64,000 nt of DNA from Clostridium gasigenes (GTDB taxonomy: Bacteria > Bacillota > Clostridia > Clostridiales > Clostridiaceae): contig NZ_FNJM01000001.1 of assembly GCF_900104115.1 (NCBI RefSeq), positions 887,374 through 951,373 of the forward strand, written 5' to 3'. Shown in pieces: positions 8,517 to 17,166 of the stretch; the first letter of the stretch is position 1, and each line of letters starts with the position of its first letter. The position numbers and the translations under genes are program-made. The notes below the pieces were generated by a model. It had not been told where the DNA came from and did no database searches. It worked only from the letters and a program-made list of their open reading frames with translations.

Positions 8517-11069
8517 TTATTTTTTATAAAAAGTATTTTTCAAAGGTAGTTCTGTTCTAAATATTTTATCTAACTTGTAATAAGCCCCTTGAACTGCGGC
8601 AGCTGTAGGAACACATGTTATTTCCCCAACACCTTTTGACCCAAAGGATAACTCTTGGCTATTTTTTTCTATAATAATAGATTCTATTTTAGGAATTTGA
8701 GTAGCTCTTAATAATCCAAGTGTTCCAAATTTTGCTTTAGGCACCGAATTTTCTAATTTATAATCTTCAGTTAAAGCATAACCTAGTCCCATTACCACTC
8801 CACCCTCAATTTGTCCTTCTACATTTTTAGGATTAATAGCTCTACCTACATCATGAGCTGCCACAACTTTATTTAGCTTTCCATTTTCATCTAAAATCAC
8901 TACTTGTGTTGCATAACCATAGGCAACATGGCTTACAGGATATTCTTTTTCACTTCCCATTTTATCAGTAACTCCAGAGTATTCGCCTATAAATTCTAAC
9001 CCCTCTAACTCAATCAAGGTTTTTTTAATTAATTCTTCCTTTAACTTAAGTGCTGCTATTTTAGTTGCCTCTCCAGTAAATACTGTTTGCCTTGAAGCTG
9101 TAGTTGTTCCTGAATTTGGTGTAATTCTAGTATCTGGCATTTCATGCACTATTTCTGAAGGATTAATCTTTAATACTTCTCCTACTATTTGCACTAGTAT
9201 AGTTCCAAGTCCTTGTCCTATACAGGCTGCTGATGTTCTTATGTGTATCTTTCCATTTTCAATCTTTATCTTACATCTACCTACATCCGGTAATCCTACC
9301 CCTATACCTGCATTTTTAAATGCACAAGCCACTCCTGCTTTTCCTTTATTTTTATAATAAATATCTTTAACTGCTTCTAAAGTTTCGATTAATGCAGTTC
9401 CTTCATCTGCAACTTGTCCATTTGGAAGAACTTGTCCTGGTCTAATTGCATTTATAAATCTCATTTCAAAATCATCTATACCAACCATTTCAGCTAATTT
9501 ATTTATATTACATTCCGTTGCAAAGTTTGATTGGGTAACCCCAAAGCCTCTAAAGGCACCTCCTACACAATTATTAGTATATACTGCAGTTCCTTCTATA
9601 TCTATATTTTGATAGTTATAAGGGCCTGCCGCATGTGTACATGCTCTTTGTAGTACTGGTCCTCCTAAGGATGCATAAGCTCCTGTATCTGAAATAATCT
9701 TTGCCTTCATAGCTGTTAATATACCATTTTCATCACAAGCTGTTGTTACTTCCATATCCATTGCATGTCTTTTAGTATCTACTATAAGGCTTTCCTTTCT
9801 ACCTAAGCACATTTTCACAGTTCTCTTAGTAAGATAAGCTAGTAGAGCTGCATGATGTTGACAACTCATATCTTCTTTACCACCAAAACCGCCTCCAACA
9901 TACTTAGAGACTATTCTTAATTTATCATCACCTAATCCTAATAATGATCCAATTTCACGTAATTCATCATATATACTTTGAGATCCTGTATATACTATTA
10001 ATTCATCTCCATCGGATACTGCAACTGTACATTCTGGTTCTAAAAATGCATGCTCTGTAAAAGGAACTTTATATTTATATGTTACTTTATATTTTGATTT
10101 TTCAATTACCTCTTCTGCATTTCCTCTTATTAAATGCTCATGTGATAATATATTTCCTGATTTGTGTATTTTAGGCGCATCTTCTTTAAGGCCTTCCTCT
10201 TGTGATGTAATTGGAGTAAGTTCACAATAATCCACCTTTATTTTATCTAAAGCTAATCTTCCTATTTCTTCACTTTCAGCCGCTACTAAAGCTAAAGCAT
10301 CTCCTAAATATCTAGTTTCCTCACCTATATCAATTAAGACTGGCCAATCTTTTTTTATATGACCTAAATATCTTTCACCTTCAATATCCTTAGCTGTTAC
10401 AATTTTTATAACCCCGTCTAATTTTTCAGCTTCACTTATATCAATATTTTTTACTAGCGCTCTAGGATATTTAGTTCTTAATGCCACGCCATATATCATT
10501 CCAGGAAACCTTATATCATCTGTATATTCTGCAGTTCCCAATGTCTTATCATGAGCATCAATTCTTCCCATTCTTTCCCCTACTAAGCCTTTACAAGCTA
10601 CCTTTGGGACCTCTTTATTTTCTCTTAATATTTCTGCCGCCATTAAAACTGCTTCTTCAATTTTCACATATCCTGTACACCTACATATATTTCCTATTAA
10701 AGCCTTTTTCACTTCTTCCCTACTAGGATCTAAATTTTTATTAAATAAGCCTTTTGTACTAATTACCATACCTGGGATACAAAAACCACATTGTACAGCC
10801 CCAGCTTCAGTAAATGCATAAGCAAATACATCTTTTTCTCTTTCAGTAAGTGATTCTATAGTATTAATATTTTTTCCATTAATTTTTTCTGTAGTTAATA
10901 AACATGCTTTTATTGCTTTTCCATCTAATAAAATCATACAGGTACCACAAGCACCTTCTGAGCAACCGTTTTTAACTGAGGTAATACTACAATCCTCTCT
11001 TAAAAACTTTAATATATTTTTATTTTCATCTGTTACTTTTTTTTCTCCATTTACAGTAAATTCAAACAT
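8517..11069 (-). CDS. Selenium-dependent molybdenum hydroxylase, fused [2Fe-2S] and Mo-binding subunits (xanthine dehydrogenase type)
   Basis: 850 residues. Residues about 1-150 form the two-[2Fe-2S] electron-transfer module (cysteines in GCSEGACGTC and GAVQCGFC...NICRCTGY); about 165-850 form the molybdopterin-binding part with GGGFGGKED, GAFRGFGVTQS and the C-terminal FGSKGVGE containing the catalytic Glu. Length and fusion fit the selenium-dependent molybdenum hydroxylase 1 family, which carries a labile Se on Mo rather than selenocysteine. No FAD subunit lies next to it, so its electron partner is unclear; XdhB at 34.2-35.1 kb is one candidate. It sits between hydantoinase gene debris and ridA in the sigma-54 operon. 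Probable reaction: xanthine/urate interconversion or oxidation of a related purine. Confidence 0.9.
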   Translation of the reverse strand: MFEFTVNGEKKVTDENKNILKFLREDCSITSVKNGCSEGACGTCMILLDGKAIKACLLTTEKINGKNINTIESLTEREKDVFAYAFTEAGAVQCGFCIPGMVISTKGLFNKNLDPSREEVKKALIGNICRCTGYVKIEEAVLMAAEILRENKEVPKVACKGLVGERMGRIDAHDKTLGTAEYTDDIRFPGMIYGVALRTKYPRALVKNIDISEAEKLDGVIKIVTAKDIEGERYLGHIKKDWPVLIDIGEETRYLGDALALVAAESEEIGRLALDKIKVDYCELTPITSQEEGLKEDAPKIHKSGNILSHEHLIRGNAEEVIEKSKYKVTYKYKVPFTEHAFLEPECTVAVSDGDELIVYTGSQSIYDELREIGSLLGLGDDKLRIVSKYVGGGFGGKEDMSCQHHAALLAYLTKRTVKMCLGRKESLIVDTKRHAMDMEVTTACDENGILTAMKAKIISDTGAYASLGGPVLQRACTHAAGPYNYQNIDIEGTAVYTNNCVGGAFRGFGVTQSNFATECNINKLAEMVGIDDFEMRFINAIRPGQVLPNGQVADEGTALIETLEAVKDIYYKNKGKAGVACAFKNAGIGVGLPDVGRCKIKIENGKIHIRTSAACIGQGLGTILVQIVGEVLKINPSEIVHEMPDTRITPNSGTTTASRQTVFTGEATKIAALKLKEELIKKTLIELEGLEFIGEYSGVTDKMGSEKEYPVSHVAYGYATQVVILDENGKLNKVVAAHDVGRAINPKNVEGQIEGGVVMGLGYALTEDYKLENSVPKAKFGTLGLLRATQIPKIESIIIEKNSQELSFGSKGVGEITCVPTAAAVQGAYYKLDKIFRTELPLKNTFYKK

Positions 11070-11075
11070 TATTAA

Positions 11076-11362
11076 TCACCTCTCAAATTCAAAACTTCTT
11101 CTTTCCATATACTTGCCTAAATGTTCATTTTCTTGAAATTCATTTTTATCCATAAACCTTTTTATCTTTATAATTAATCATATAATTTTCCCTTCTATGA
11201 CAATTTACAAAATCTATTATGGTAGTGTTACCAAAGGAGCGATTGCTGCTTTGGTAACACTTTGGAAATTATCTGAGGTTTTGAAATTAGGCAATTCTAA
11301 ATAAAAATGAGTATGAGTATCAATTCCGCCTTTAAGTGCAATTGCCAGCACTGGTTGTCCTT
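11076..11362 (-). pseudogene. Hydantoinase/dihydropyrimidinase (hyuA) remnant, frameshifted and internally deleted
   Basis: Reading the minus strand just after the PreA-like stop gives an in-frame stretch containing GGIDTHTHF...LPNFKTSDNF...TKAAIA, the metal-binding start of cyclic amidohydrolases of the dihydropyrimidinase type. The frame then hits stops, but a shifted frame resumes with TTIIDFVNCHRREN, the family's next motif (GGTTTIIDF). The middle of the gene is gone. A 25-codon frame at 11076-11153 (ending GKYMERRSFEFER) looks like the family's C-terminus. hyuA is a standard member of ygeX/ygeY/ssnA clusters, so loss from this operon is the simplest reading. A perfect inverted repeat (11225-11260) lies at the break. 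Confidence 0.8.
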
Positions 11363-12451
11363 TTAATTATATTGTATTGATAAAGCTTTCTTTGGACATC
11401 TAGTTACACATAACCCACATCCAAAACATTTTTCCTTATCAATAATTAATTTTTCTCCAACCTCTATAGCCTCATATACACAACTTACTTTACATTGTCC
11501 ACATTTTATACAAAGTTCCTGCTTTACAGTAGGTGCTATGGCTTCTACTCTGAAGTTTCTTTCTTCAGATTTCTTGTGTGCTAGCCCAATTATTTCATTT
11601 ACATCTTTATATCCATGACTATCTAAAAATTCATTTAATTCTTTAGCAATTTTTCCATAAACCCCTGGTCCTTTTAAAATTGCTTCTGTACAAACTTGTA
11701 CTGATTGTGCTCCAGCCATTAACATTTCGGCAGCATCTCTTCCACAAGTAATTCCACCAACTCCTATTATTGGTATATTTATCACCTTAGAGGCATCATA
11801 AATATTTCTAATAGCTACTGGTTTCACTGCTGATCCTGATAACCAGCCATATCCATTTTCACTTCCCATAATTGGATATCCAGTTTCCACATCAATAGCC
11901 ATACAAGGTCCTAATGAATTTATCATTACAAGTCCATCTGCTCCAGCTTCTTCTAATGCTTTAGCTATTTTTTGAATATCTGTATGAGGACTCATTTTCA
12001 TAAACACTGGGCAATCTAATGCAGCCTTAGCCGCCTTCATAGCTTCAACTATTGGAGCAACATCAGTTCCAACATAATGAGTTGATAGTTCTACAGCATC
12101 TGCATATGGTCTTACAAGTGGAGCAACTTTTTTTATTTGCTCTGCAGTATAACCCATGCTTACTATCATTGGTACTCCGGCTTCCTTTGCTCTTTTATAC
12201 TCTTTTTCTATCCACTGCTCTTTTGGAAGTTCTGACCAAAGCTCTGTATTTAAAAAACCTGCATTTGTTTTTGCCATACATGGTCTTGGAACTGGTGCAG
12301 GTTCCACTGAAATTGTTTTTGTAACCAATCCTCCAGCTCCACCCTTTACTGCTAGAACGCATAAGTCTCCATCTTTTGCTCCAGGTCCCGCTGCTGTGAA
12401 TATTGGATTATCAAACTCCATCCCTAATATATTAACTTTTAAATTTGCCAT
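11363..12451 (-). CDS. Dihydroorotate-dehydrogenase/PreA-like flavoprotein with C-terminal two-[4Fe-4S] ferredoxin domain
   Basis: 362 residues: FMN-binding TIM barrel (about 1-300; FTAAGPGAKDG near the start, phosphate-binding GVGGITCGRDAAEML and AGAQSVQVCT near the end), then CIKCGQCKVSC and CFGCGLCVTRCP for two [4Fe-4S] clusters (about 317-355). This layout is that of PreA, the dihydropyrimidine dehydrogenase subunit. The usual active-site motif NxSCPN is absent; the matching place reads VELSTHYVGTD, so substrate and chemistry probably differ. No PreT or YgfK partner is in the window. It precedes the hyuA debris and follows the 8-oxoguanine-deaminase-like gene by 39 bases. A reductive step on a purine or pyrimidine ring is inferred. 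Confidence 0.8.
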   Translation of the reverse strand: MANLKVNILGMEFDNPIFTAAGPGAKDGDLCVLAVKGGAGGLVTKTISVEPAPVPRPCMAKTNAGFLNTELWSELPKEQWIEKEYKRAKEAGVPMIVSMGYTAEQIKKVAPLVRPYADAVELSTHYVGTDVAPIVEAMKAAKAALDCPVFMKMSPHTDIQKIAKALEEAGADGLVMINSLGPCMAIDVETGYPIMGSENGYGWLSGSAVKPVAIRNIYDASKVINIPIIGVGGITCGRDAAEMLMAGAQSVQVCTEAILKGPGVYGKIAKELNEFLDSHGYKDVNEIIGLAHKKSEERNFRVEAIAPTVKQELCIKCGQCKVSCVYEAIEVGEKLIIDKEKCFGCGLCVTRCPKKALSIQYN

Positions 12452-12490
12452 ATCGTTAATCCTCCTACTAATTAATTTTTTAATAAATTT

Positions 12491-13852
12491 TTAGGCTTTT
12501 TTTATAAGTCTTTCAACAGCTTCATTAGCCTCATAAGTAATTTTTTCTTCATCAATATTAACAAGTTTACCTTCTTTTACAACAACATTTCCTCCAACTA
12601 TGGTATAATCCACAGCCCCTTTAAAACCAACCGTTCCGAGTATTGACTTAGGATCAAATTGAGTTCCTACAAATTCTAATTTTTTAGAATTAATCATAAA
12701 TAAATCAGCTGCCTTGCCTACACTTAATTCTCCAATATCATCTCTTCCAAGAACACTTGCACTTCCTTTTGTGGCAAGTTTTAATATTTCATATCCTGTT
12801 GGAGCATCTGTACTTGATTTTAATCTATGCAATAAATAAGCAACTCTTATTTCTTCTAATAAATTAGATCCATCATTACTTGCACTACCATCAACTGCTA
12901 ATCCAACAGGAATACCCATTTTAATCATTTCAGGTATCCTTGCTATTCCCGATGATAATTTCATATTTGAGATTGGACAATGTGCCACTCCGGTTTGAGT
13001 TCTGGCTAAAATTTTCAGTTCATAATCATTAAAATGTATACCATGCGCATACCAAACATCTTTTCCAACCCAACCCAAACTTTCCATGTATTCAAGAGGT
13101 CTCATTCCAAATTTCTCTAGCGTAAACTTTTCTTCATCAATTGTTTCTGCTAAATGAGTATGTAATCTTACCCCTAATTTCCTTGCTAGCTTTGCTGATT
13201 CTTTCATTAAATCACTAGTTACACTAAATGGTGAACATGGAGCAAGTGCAACTTGATTCATAGAAAACTCCTTATGATCATGAAATTTTTTGACTAATCT
13301 TTCAGAATCATAAAGTATTCTATCTACTGTCTGAACTACCGAATCTGGAGGTAATCCCCCATCTTTTTTACTTAAGCTCATACTTCCTCTTGATGCATGC
13401 ATTCTTATTCCTAATTCTTTAGCTGCTACAAATTGAGTATCTATTAATGTATCATCTACACCCTTTGGAAATACGTAATGATGATCAAAACAAGTAGTGC
13501 ATCCACTTTTCATTAATTCTCCCATACCTACTAATGAGCTATATCTAATAACTTCACTATCTATTCCTTTCCAGATTTCATATAGTGTTGTTAACCAAGG
13601 AAATAACTCCATTTTTTGCACCTTGGGCAAATTTCTTGTAAATGTTTGATATAAATGATGGTGAGTATTTATAAGTCCTGGATACACTAACATATTTGTT
13701 GCATCTATACTTTCATCGGCTTCATATAACTCTTTTCCTATATATTTAATGACTCCGTTTTCAATAAGCATATTTACAGATTCATATAAATTGTCATTCT
13801 TGTCACAGCTTATCAAAGATTTAATATTTTTAATTATTAATCTTTTATTCAT
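12491..13852 (-). CDS. Amidohydrolase, 8-oxoguanine deaminase-like
   Basis: 453 residues, full length for the ATZ/TRZ-guanine deaminase branch of metal amidohydrolases. Metal and catalytic motifs: INTHHHLYQT (about 61-70), HTHLAET with the catalytic Glu, YAHGIHF, HCPISNMKLSSG and LAVDGSASNDGSN with the metal-binding Asp. The NTHHHLYQ start and the overall pattern fit bacterial 8-oxoguanine deaminases, which give urate and ammonia; other substrates (guanine, hydroxyatrazine-like triazines) cannot be excluded. The start ATG overlaps the stop of the YczE-like gene (ATGA), so the two are translationally coupled. Production of urate by this enzyme would feed the rest of the operon directly. Confidence 0.8.
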   Translation of the reverse strand: MNKRLIIKNIKSLISCDKNDNLYESVNMLIENGVIKYIGKELYEADESIDATNMLVYPGLINTHHHLYQTFTRNLPKVQKMELFPWLTTLYEIWKGIDSEVIRYSSLVGMGELMKSGCTTCFDHHYVFPKGVDDTLIDTQFVAAKELGIRMHASRGSMSLSKKDGGLPPDSVVQTVDRILYDSERLVKKFHDHKEFSMNQVALAPCSPFSVTSDLMKESAKLARKLGVRLHTHLAETIDEEKFTLEKFGMRPLEYMESLGWVGKDVWYAHGIHFNDYELKILARTQTGVAHCPISNMKLSSGIARIPEMIKMGIPVGLAVDGSASNDGSNLLEEIRVAYLLHRLKSSTDAPTGYEILKLATKGSASVLGRDDIGELSVGKAADLFMINSKKLEFVGTQFDPKSILGTVGFKGAVDYTIVGGNVVVKEGKLVNIDEEKITYEANEAVERLIKKA

Positions 13853-14541
13853 GGCTTCTCCTCCATGATCTCAATACTTTTATTAATACTAATTTTATCA
13901 AACATATCTGCTAATGTAATATGGGCGTATGCATCAAAATTATAATTTAATATTTTTGCCGCAAACCCTATTGCGTATCCAAGTGTAACCACTGTAACTA
14001 CAGAACCAATTCCATAAGGACCTCCTACTACTATTCCTAATGCTAAGGCTACACCTTCAATAATTGATCTTATTTCAATAACAGATTTCTTTGTTGATCC
14101 TATTAAATATTCCATAAGTTGATCTCTTGACCCTACACCGATTTTTGCCTTTAGAGATATTACTATTCCAAAAGCAAATATCAGTATACTTCCTATTAAC
14201 ATAAGTATGCTAAAGATAATTGATTTAGGTTCTGAAATTTTAATATACTTATAAGTGAAATCAATAAAATATCCTATGAAAATTGTATTTAATATGGTCC
14301 CAACCCCAGGTATAATACCTTTATACCAAGTAAACAACATTAATATTAATGAAATACCCTGTGATGCTTGCCCGACTGTAATTGGCAAGTAATTTGTAGT
14401 CCCTGCCTGCAGAACAGCCCATGGACTTGCTCCAAGACCGCTTTGAATTGCTAATACAATCGAAAATCCACATAAAAATAATCCACATAAATTCATTGAT
14501 ATCTTTATTAACCATTGACCTAAAGTTAATTTCCCTTTCAC
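13849..14541 (-). CDS. YczE/YyaS/YitT-type integral membrane protein in the purine operon
   Basis: 230 residues with five to six membrane segments and the family motif GLGASPWAVLQ near residue 30 followed by ITVGQASQG near 54. Start is GTG (14539-14541), eight bases after GGGGG. No YczE-family substrate is established. It is squeezed between ssnA and the 8-oxoguanine-deaminase-like gene and overlaps the latter by 4 bases, so it is an integral part of the operon. A transport or membrane-recruitment role for oxidised purines is a reasonable guess, nothing more. Confidence 0.75.
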   Translation of the reverse strand: MKGKLTLGQWLIKISMNLCGLFLCGFSIVLAIQSGLGASPWAVLQAGTTNYLPITVGQASQGISLILMLFTWYKGIIPGVGTILNTIFIGYFIDFTYKYIKISEPKSIIFSILMLIGSILIFAFGIVISLKAKIGVGSRDQLMEYLIGSTKKSVIEIRSIIEGVALALGIVVGGPYGIGSVVTVVTLGYAIGFAAKILNYNFDAYAHITLADMFDKISINKSIEIMEEKP

Positions 14542-14557
14542 AATAAAGGCCCCCGAG

Positions 14558-15889
14558 CTATTTTAATTTTTCCCATAACTTTTCAGCAACTTCTCTTGAC
14601 TCATCAAATATTTTTTTCTCATCTACTGTGATAATTTCTCTATTTTTCATTATGACTTTTCCATTAATAATTGTTGTTTCTACACTTCTTCCGCTTAGTC
14701 CAAACATTATATGTCCATTTAAATTATTTTTGTTTATAGGTGTCAATGGATTATAATCAACAACTATTATATCCGCATATGCACCTTCTTTTAATATTCC
14801 AAGTGGTTTATTAAAATATTGTGCAGCTATTTTGCTGTTATTTTCAAATATCATTTTACTTGTTTCTGCAAATCCTATATTTGAATCACATAAATTATGT
14901 TTATGAATTATATTTTCCATCTTCATTGACTCAAGCATATCCGATGTATATCCATCAGTTCCTAATCCAACTGTTACTTCATTTTTCATCATTTCCATTA
15001 CTGGCGCACAGCCCACAGCATTACCCATATTAGATTCTGGATTATTAATTACATTAGTATTTGTCTTTTTTAAAATATCAATTTCTTTTTTATTTATGTG
15101 AATACAATGAACTGCTAATGTTTTTTCTCCTAATATTCCAAAATCCATTAACCTTTCTACTACTCTCTTATCATGATATTCTAAACAATGATTTAAATCT
15201 TCAATTCCTTCAGCTACATGAATATGATATCCTGCATCAAGGCCCTTCATACTTTCTACACATTTATTTAAACTTTCATCACTAAGAGTAAATGATGCAT
15301 GCATTCCAAACATACCTTTTGTCATATCATCTTCTAAATTGCTTGCATAGTTAATAAAGTTAACGTTTTCTTTTATGCCAGTATTTAAAACTTCATCACC
15401 ATCTCTATCGGAGACTTCATAAGAATAAACCCCTCTAATTCCTAAATCCTTAGCAGCATCGGCTATTATAAATAAGCTTCCCTCTATTGCCATAGGACTA
15501 GCGTGATGATCAAATACTGTTGTAACTCCATTTTTAACACAATCAATTAAAGTTGTATAAGCACTATATTTAATATCTTCTGAATTTAGTTTCTTATCTA
15601 TTTTCCACCAAACATTTTTAAGAATATCTGTAAATTTTCTTGCAGGAGGGTTATCTAATATTAACCCTCTTGCAAAAGCACTATATATATGATGATGAGT
15701 ATTTATTAATCCAGGCATTATAATATTTCCCTCTGCATCTATAAACTCATAAGCTTTATACTTTTCTTTAAGGTCCTGTGTATTGCCAACTTCTAAAATA
15801 ATATTATCTTTTATTGCAATACATCCATTTTCTAAATAGGGTTTTTTATTATCCTGGGTTATTACTCTTCCATTTCCAATTAATAACAT
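14558..15889 (-). CDS. ssnA: SsnA-family aminohydrolase
   Basis: 443 residues, metal-dependent amidohydrolase related to guanine deaminase and chlorohydrolases. Motifs: GLINTHHHIYSAFARG (about 58-73), FDHHASP, GYHIHVAEG, AVHCIHIN, NNPESNMGNAVGCAP and VGLGTDGYTSD. It matches the selenium-linked SsnA family in length and start. SsnA genes travel with ygeX/ygeY/ygfK in anaerobic purine-degradation clusters; the precise substrate is not settled. Gene order here is dpaL, ssnA (29-base gap), YczE-like (16-base gap). Start ATG follows GAGGGTGG. Confidence 0.9.
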   Translation of the reverse strand: MLLIGNGRVITQDNKKPYLENGCIAIKDNIILEVGNTQDLKEKYKAYEFIDAEGNIIMPGLINTHHHIYSAFARGLILDNPPARKFTDILKNVWWKIDKKLNSEDIKYSAYTTLIDCVKNGVTTVFDHHASPMAIEGSLFIIADAAKDLGIRGVYSYEVSDRDGDEVLNTGIKENVNFINYASNLEDDMTKGMFGMHASFTLSDESLNKCVESMKGLDAGYHIHVAEGIEDLNHCLEYHDKRVVERLMDFGILGEKTLAVHCIHINKKEIDILKKTNTNVINNPESNMGNAVGCAPVMEMMKNEVTVGLGTDGYTSDMLESMKMENIIHKHNLCDSNIGFAETSKMIFENNSKIAAQYFNKPLGILKEGAYADIIVVDYNPLTPINKNNLNGHIMFGLSGRSVETTIINGKVIMKNREIITVDEKKIFDESREVAEKLWEKLK

Positions 15890-15918
15890 TATGCCACCCT
15901 CTTTAATTATATAATCTT

Positions 15919-17130
15919 TTACTGCCCTAATTCACCGTTCCAAACTATTTCTTTATACTTCTCTGGATCAGTATCTCCTTCTGTACTAAATAACAATACC
16001 TTTGAACTTTCATCTAATTTTAATGATTCTTTTAAATCTTTATATTTAGGATTTTTCATTATTTCATAAAGTAACCCTAAAGTAACAGCACCTGATTCTC
16101 CTGAAATTACTTTTTTGTCTCCTCTTAATGGATTTCCAAGTACTCTCATACCATTTGCAGCAACATAATCTGGAGATGAAACAAAAGTATCTGAATGTTC
16201 TTTTAAAACTTCCCATCCAATAGTATTTGCTTCTCCACAAGCTAAACCAGCCATTATTGTTTGCATATCTCCATCTACTATTCTTAGATTTCCATCATTA
16301 GCTACTGCAGACTTATATAAACAATCCGCTAAATTTGATTCTACTATTACTGTTTTTGGACAATCTTCATTAAATACAGAAGCAAAGAACCCTTGAATTC
16401 CTCCAGCTAAAGAACCTACCCCAGCTTGTATAAATATATGAGTTGGTTTTTCAACTTTATATTCATTTAATTGATTTAAGGCTTCAAGACCCATAGTTCC
16501 ATAACCTTGCATTATCCATGCTGGAATTTCTTCATAACCTTCCCATGCAGTATCTTGTATAATTATTCTATTTTTTCCTTCTGCATATTTAGCTGCAAGT
16601 CTTACTGCATCATCATAATTCATATCAGTTATAGAAGCTTCTGCTCCTTCTAATCTTATATTTTCTAATCTTACTTGTGATGATCCCTTTGGCATATAAA
16701 CCACAGATTTTTGTTTTAATTTATTTGCAGTCCAGGCTACTCCTCTTCCATGATTTCCATCTGTAGCCGTTACAAATGTAACTTCTCCTAATTCTTCTCT
16801 TAATTCAGATGAAATTAACTTTTCATAAGGTAATTCAGATATGTCTTTATTTAATTTTTGAGCCATATATTTTGCCATAGCAAAAGAACCACCTAATACT
16901 TTAAAAGCATTTAATCCAAATCTATATGATTCATCTTTTATATAAATGCCACCTAACCCTAAGTCCTTACTCAAATTTTCTAAATTAACTAATGGTGTTT
17001 CCTTATATTGAGGAAAACTTTTGTGAAAATCTCTAGCTTTAGCTATTTCCTCTTTACTTAAGAAATCTAGCAAATTTTCCTTTTTCAATTTAGGCAATGT
17101 ATTCTTTTTCCATTTTATATCTTCTCTCAT
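15919..17130 (-). CDS. dpaL: Diaminopropionate ammonia-lyase
   Basis: 403 residues, PLP-dependent fold type II. The PLP lysine lies in RFGLNAFKVLGGS (about residue 77), and VTATDGNHGRGVAW and the glycine-rich loop VGSLAGG bind the cofactor; SGESGAVTLG is also present. The enzyme splits 2,3-diaminopropionate to pyruvate and two ammonia through 2-aminoacrylate. Same family as E. coli YgeX. In gut anaerobes ygeX homologues belong to the urate-degradation cluster, giving the pyruvate that becomes short-chain acids. It follows arcC by 36 bases, and its start is ATG after GGAGG. Confidence 0.94.
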   Translation of the reverse strand: MREDIKWKKNTLPKLKKENLLDFLSKEEIAKARDFHKSFPQYKETPLVNLENLSKDLGLGGIYIKDESYRFGLNAFKVLGGSFAMAKYMAQKLNKDISELPYEKLISSELREELGEVTFVTATDGNHGRGVAWTANKLKQKSVVYMPKGSSQVRLENIRLEGAEASITDMNYDDAVRLAAKYAEGKNRIIIQDTAWEGYEEIPAWIMQGYGTMGLEALNQLNEYKVEKPTHIFIQAGVGSLAGGIQGFFASVFNEDCPKTVIVESNLADCLYKSAVANDGNLRIVDGDMQTIMAGLACGEANTIGWEVLKEHSDTFVSSPDYVAANGMRVLGNPLRGDKKVISGESGAVTLGLLYEIMKNPKYKDLKESLKLDESSKVLLFSTEGDTDPEKYKEIVWNGELGQ

Positions 17131-17166
17131 TTTTTCTCCTCCAAATCGACGTAATATTTATTCTTA

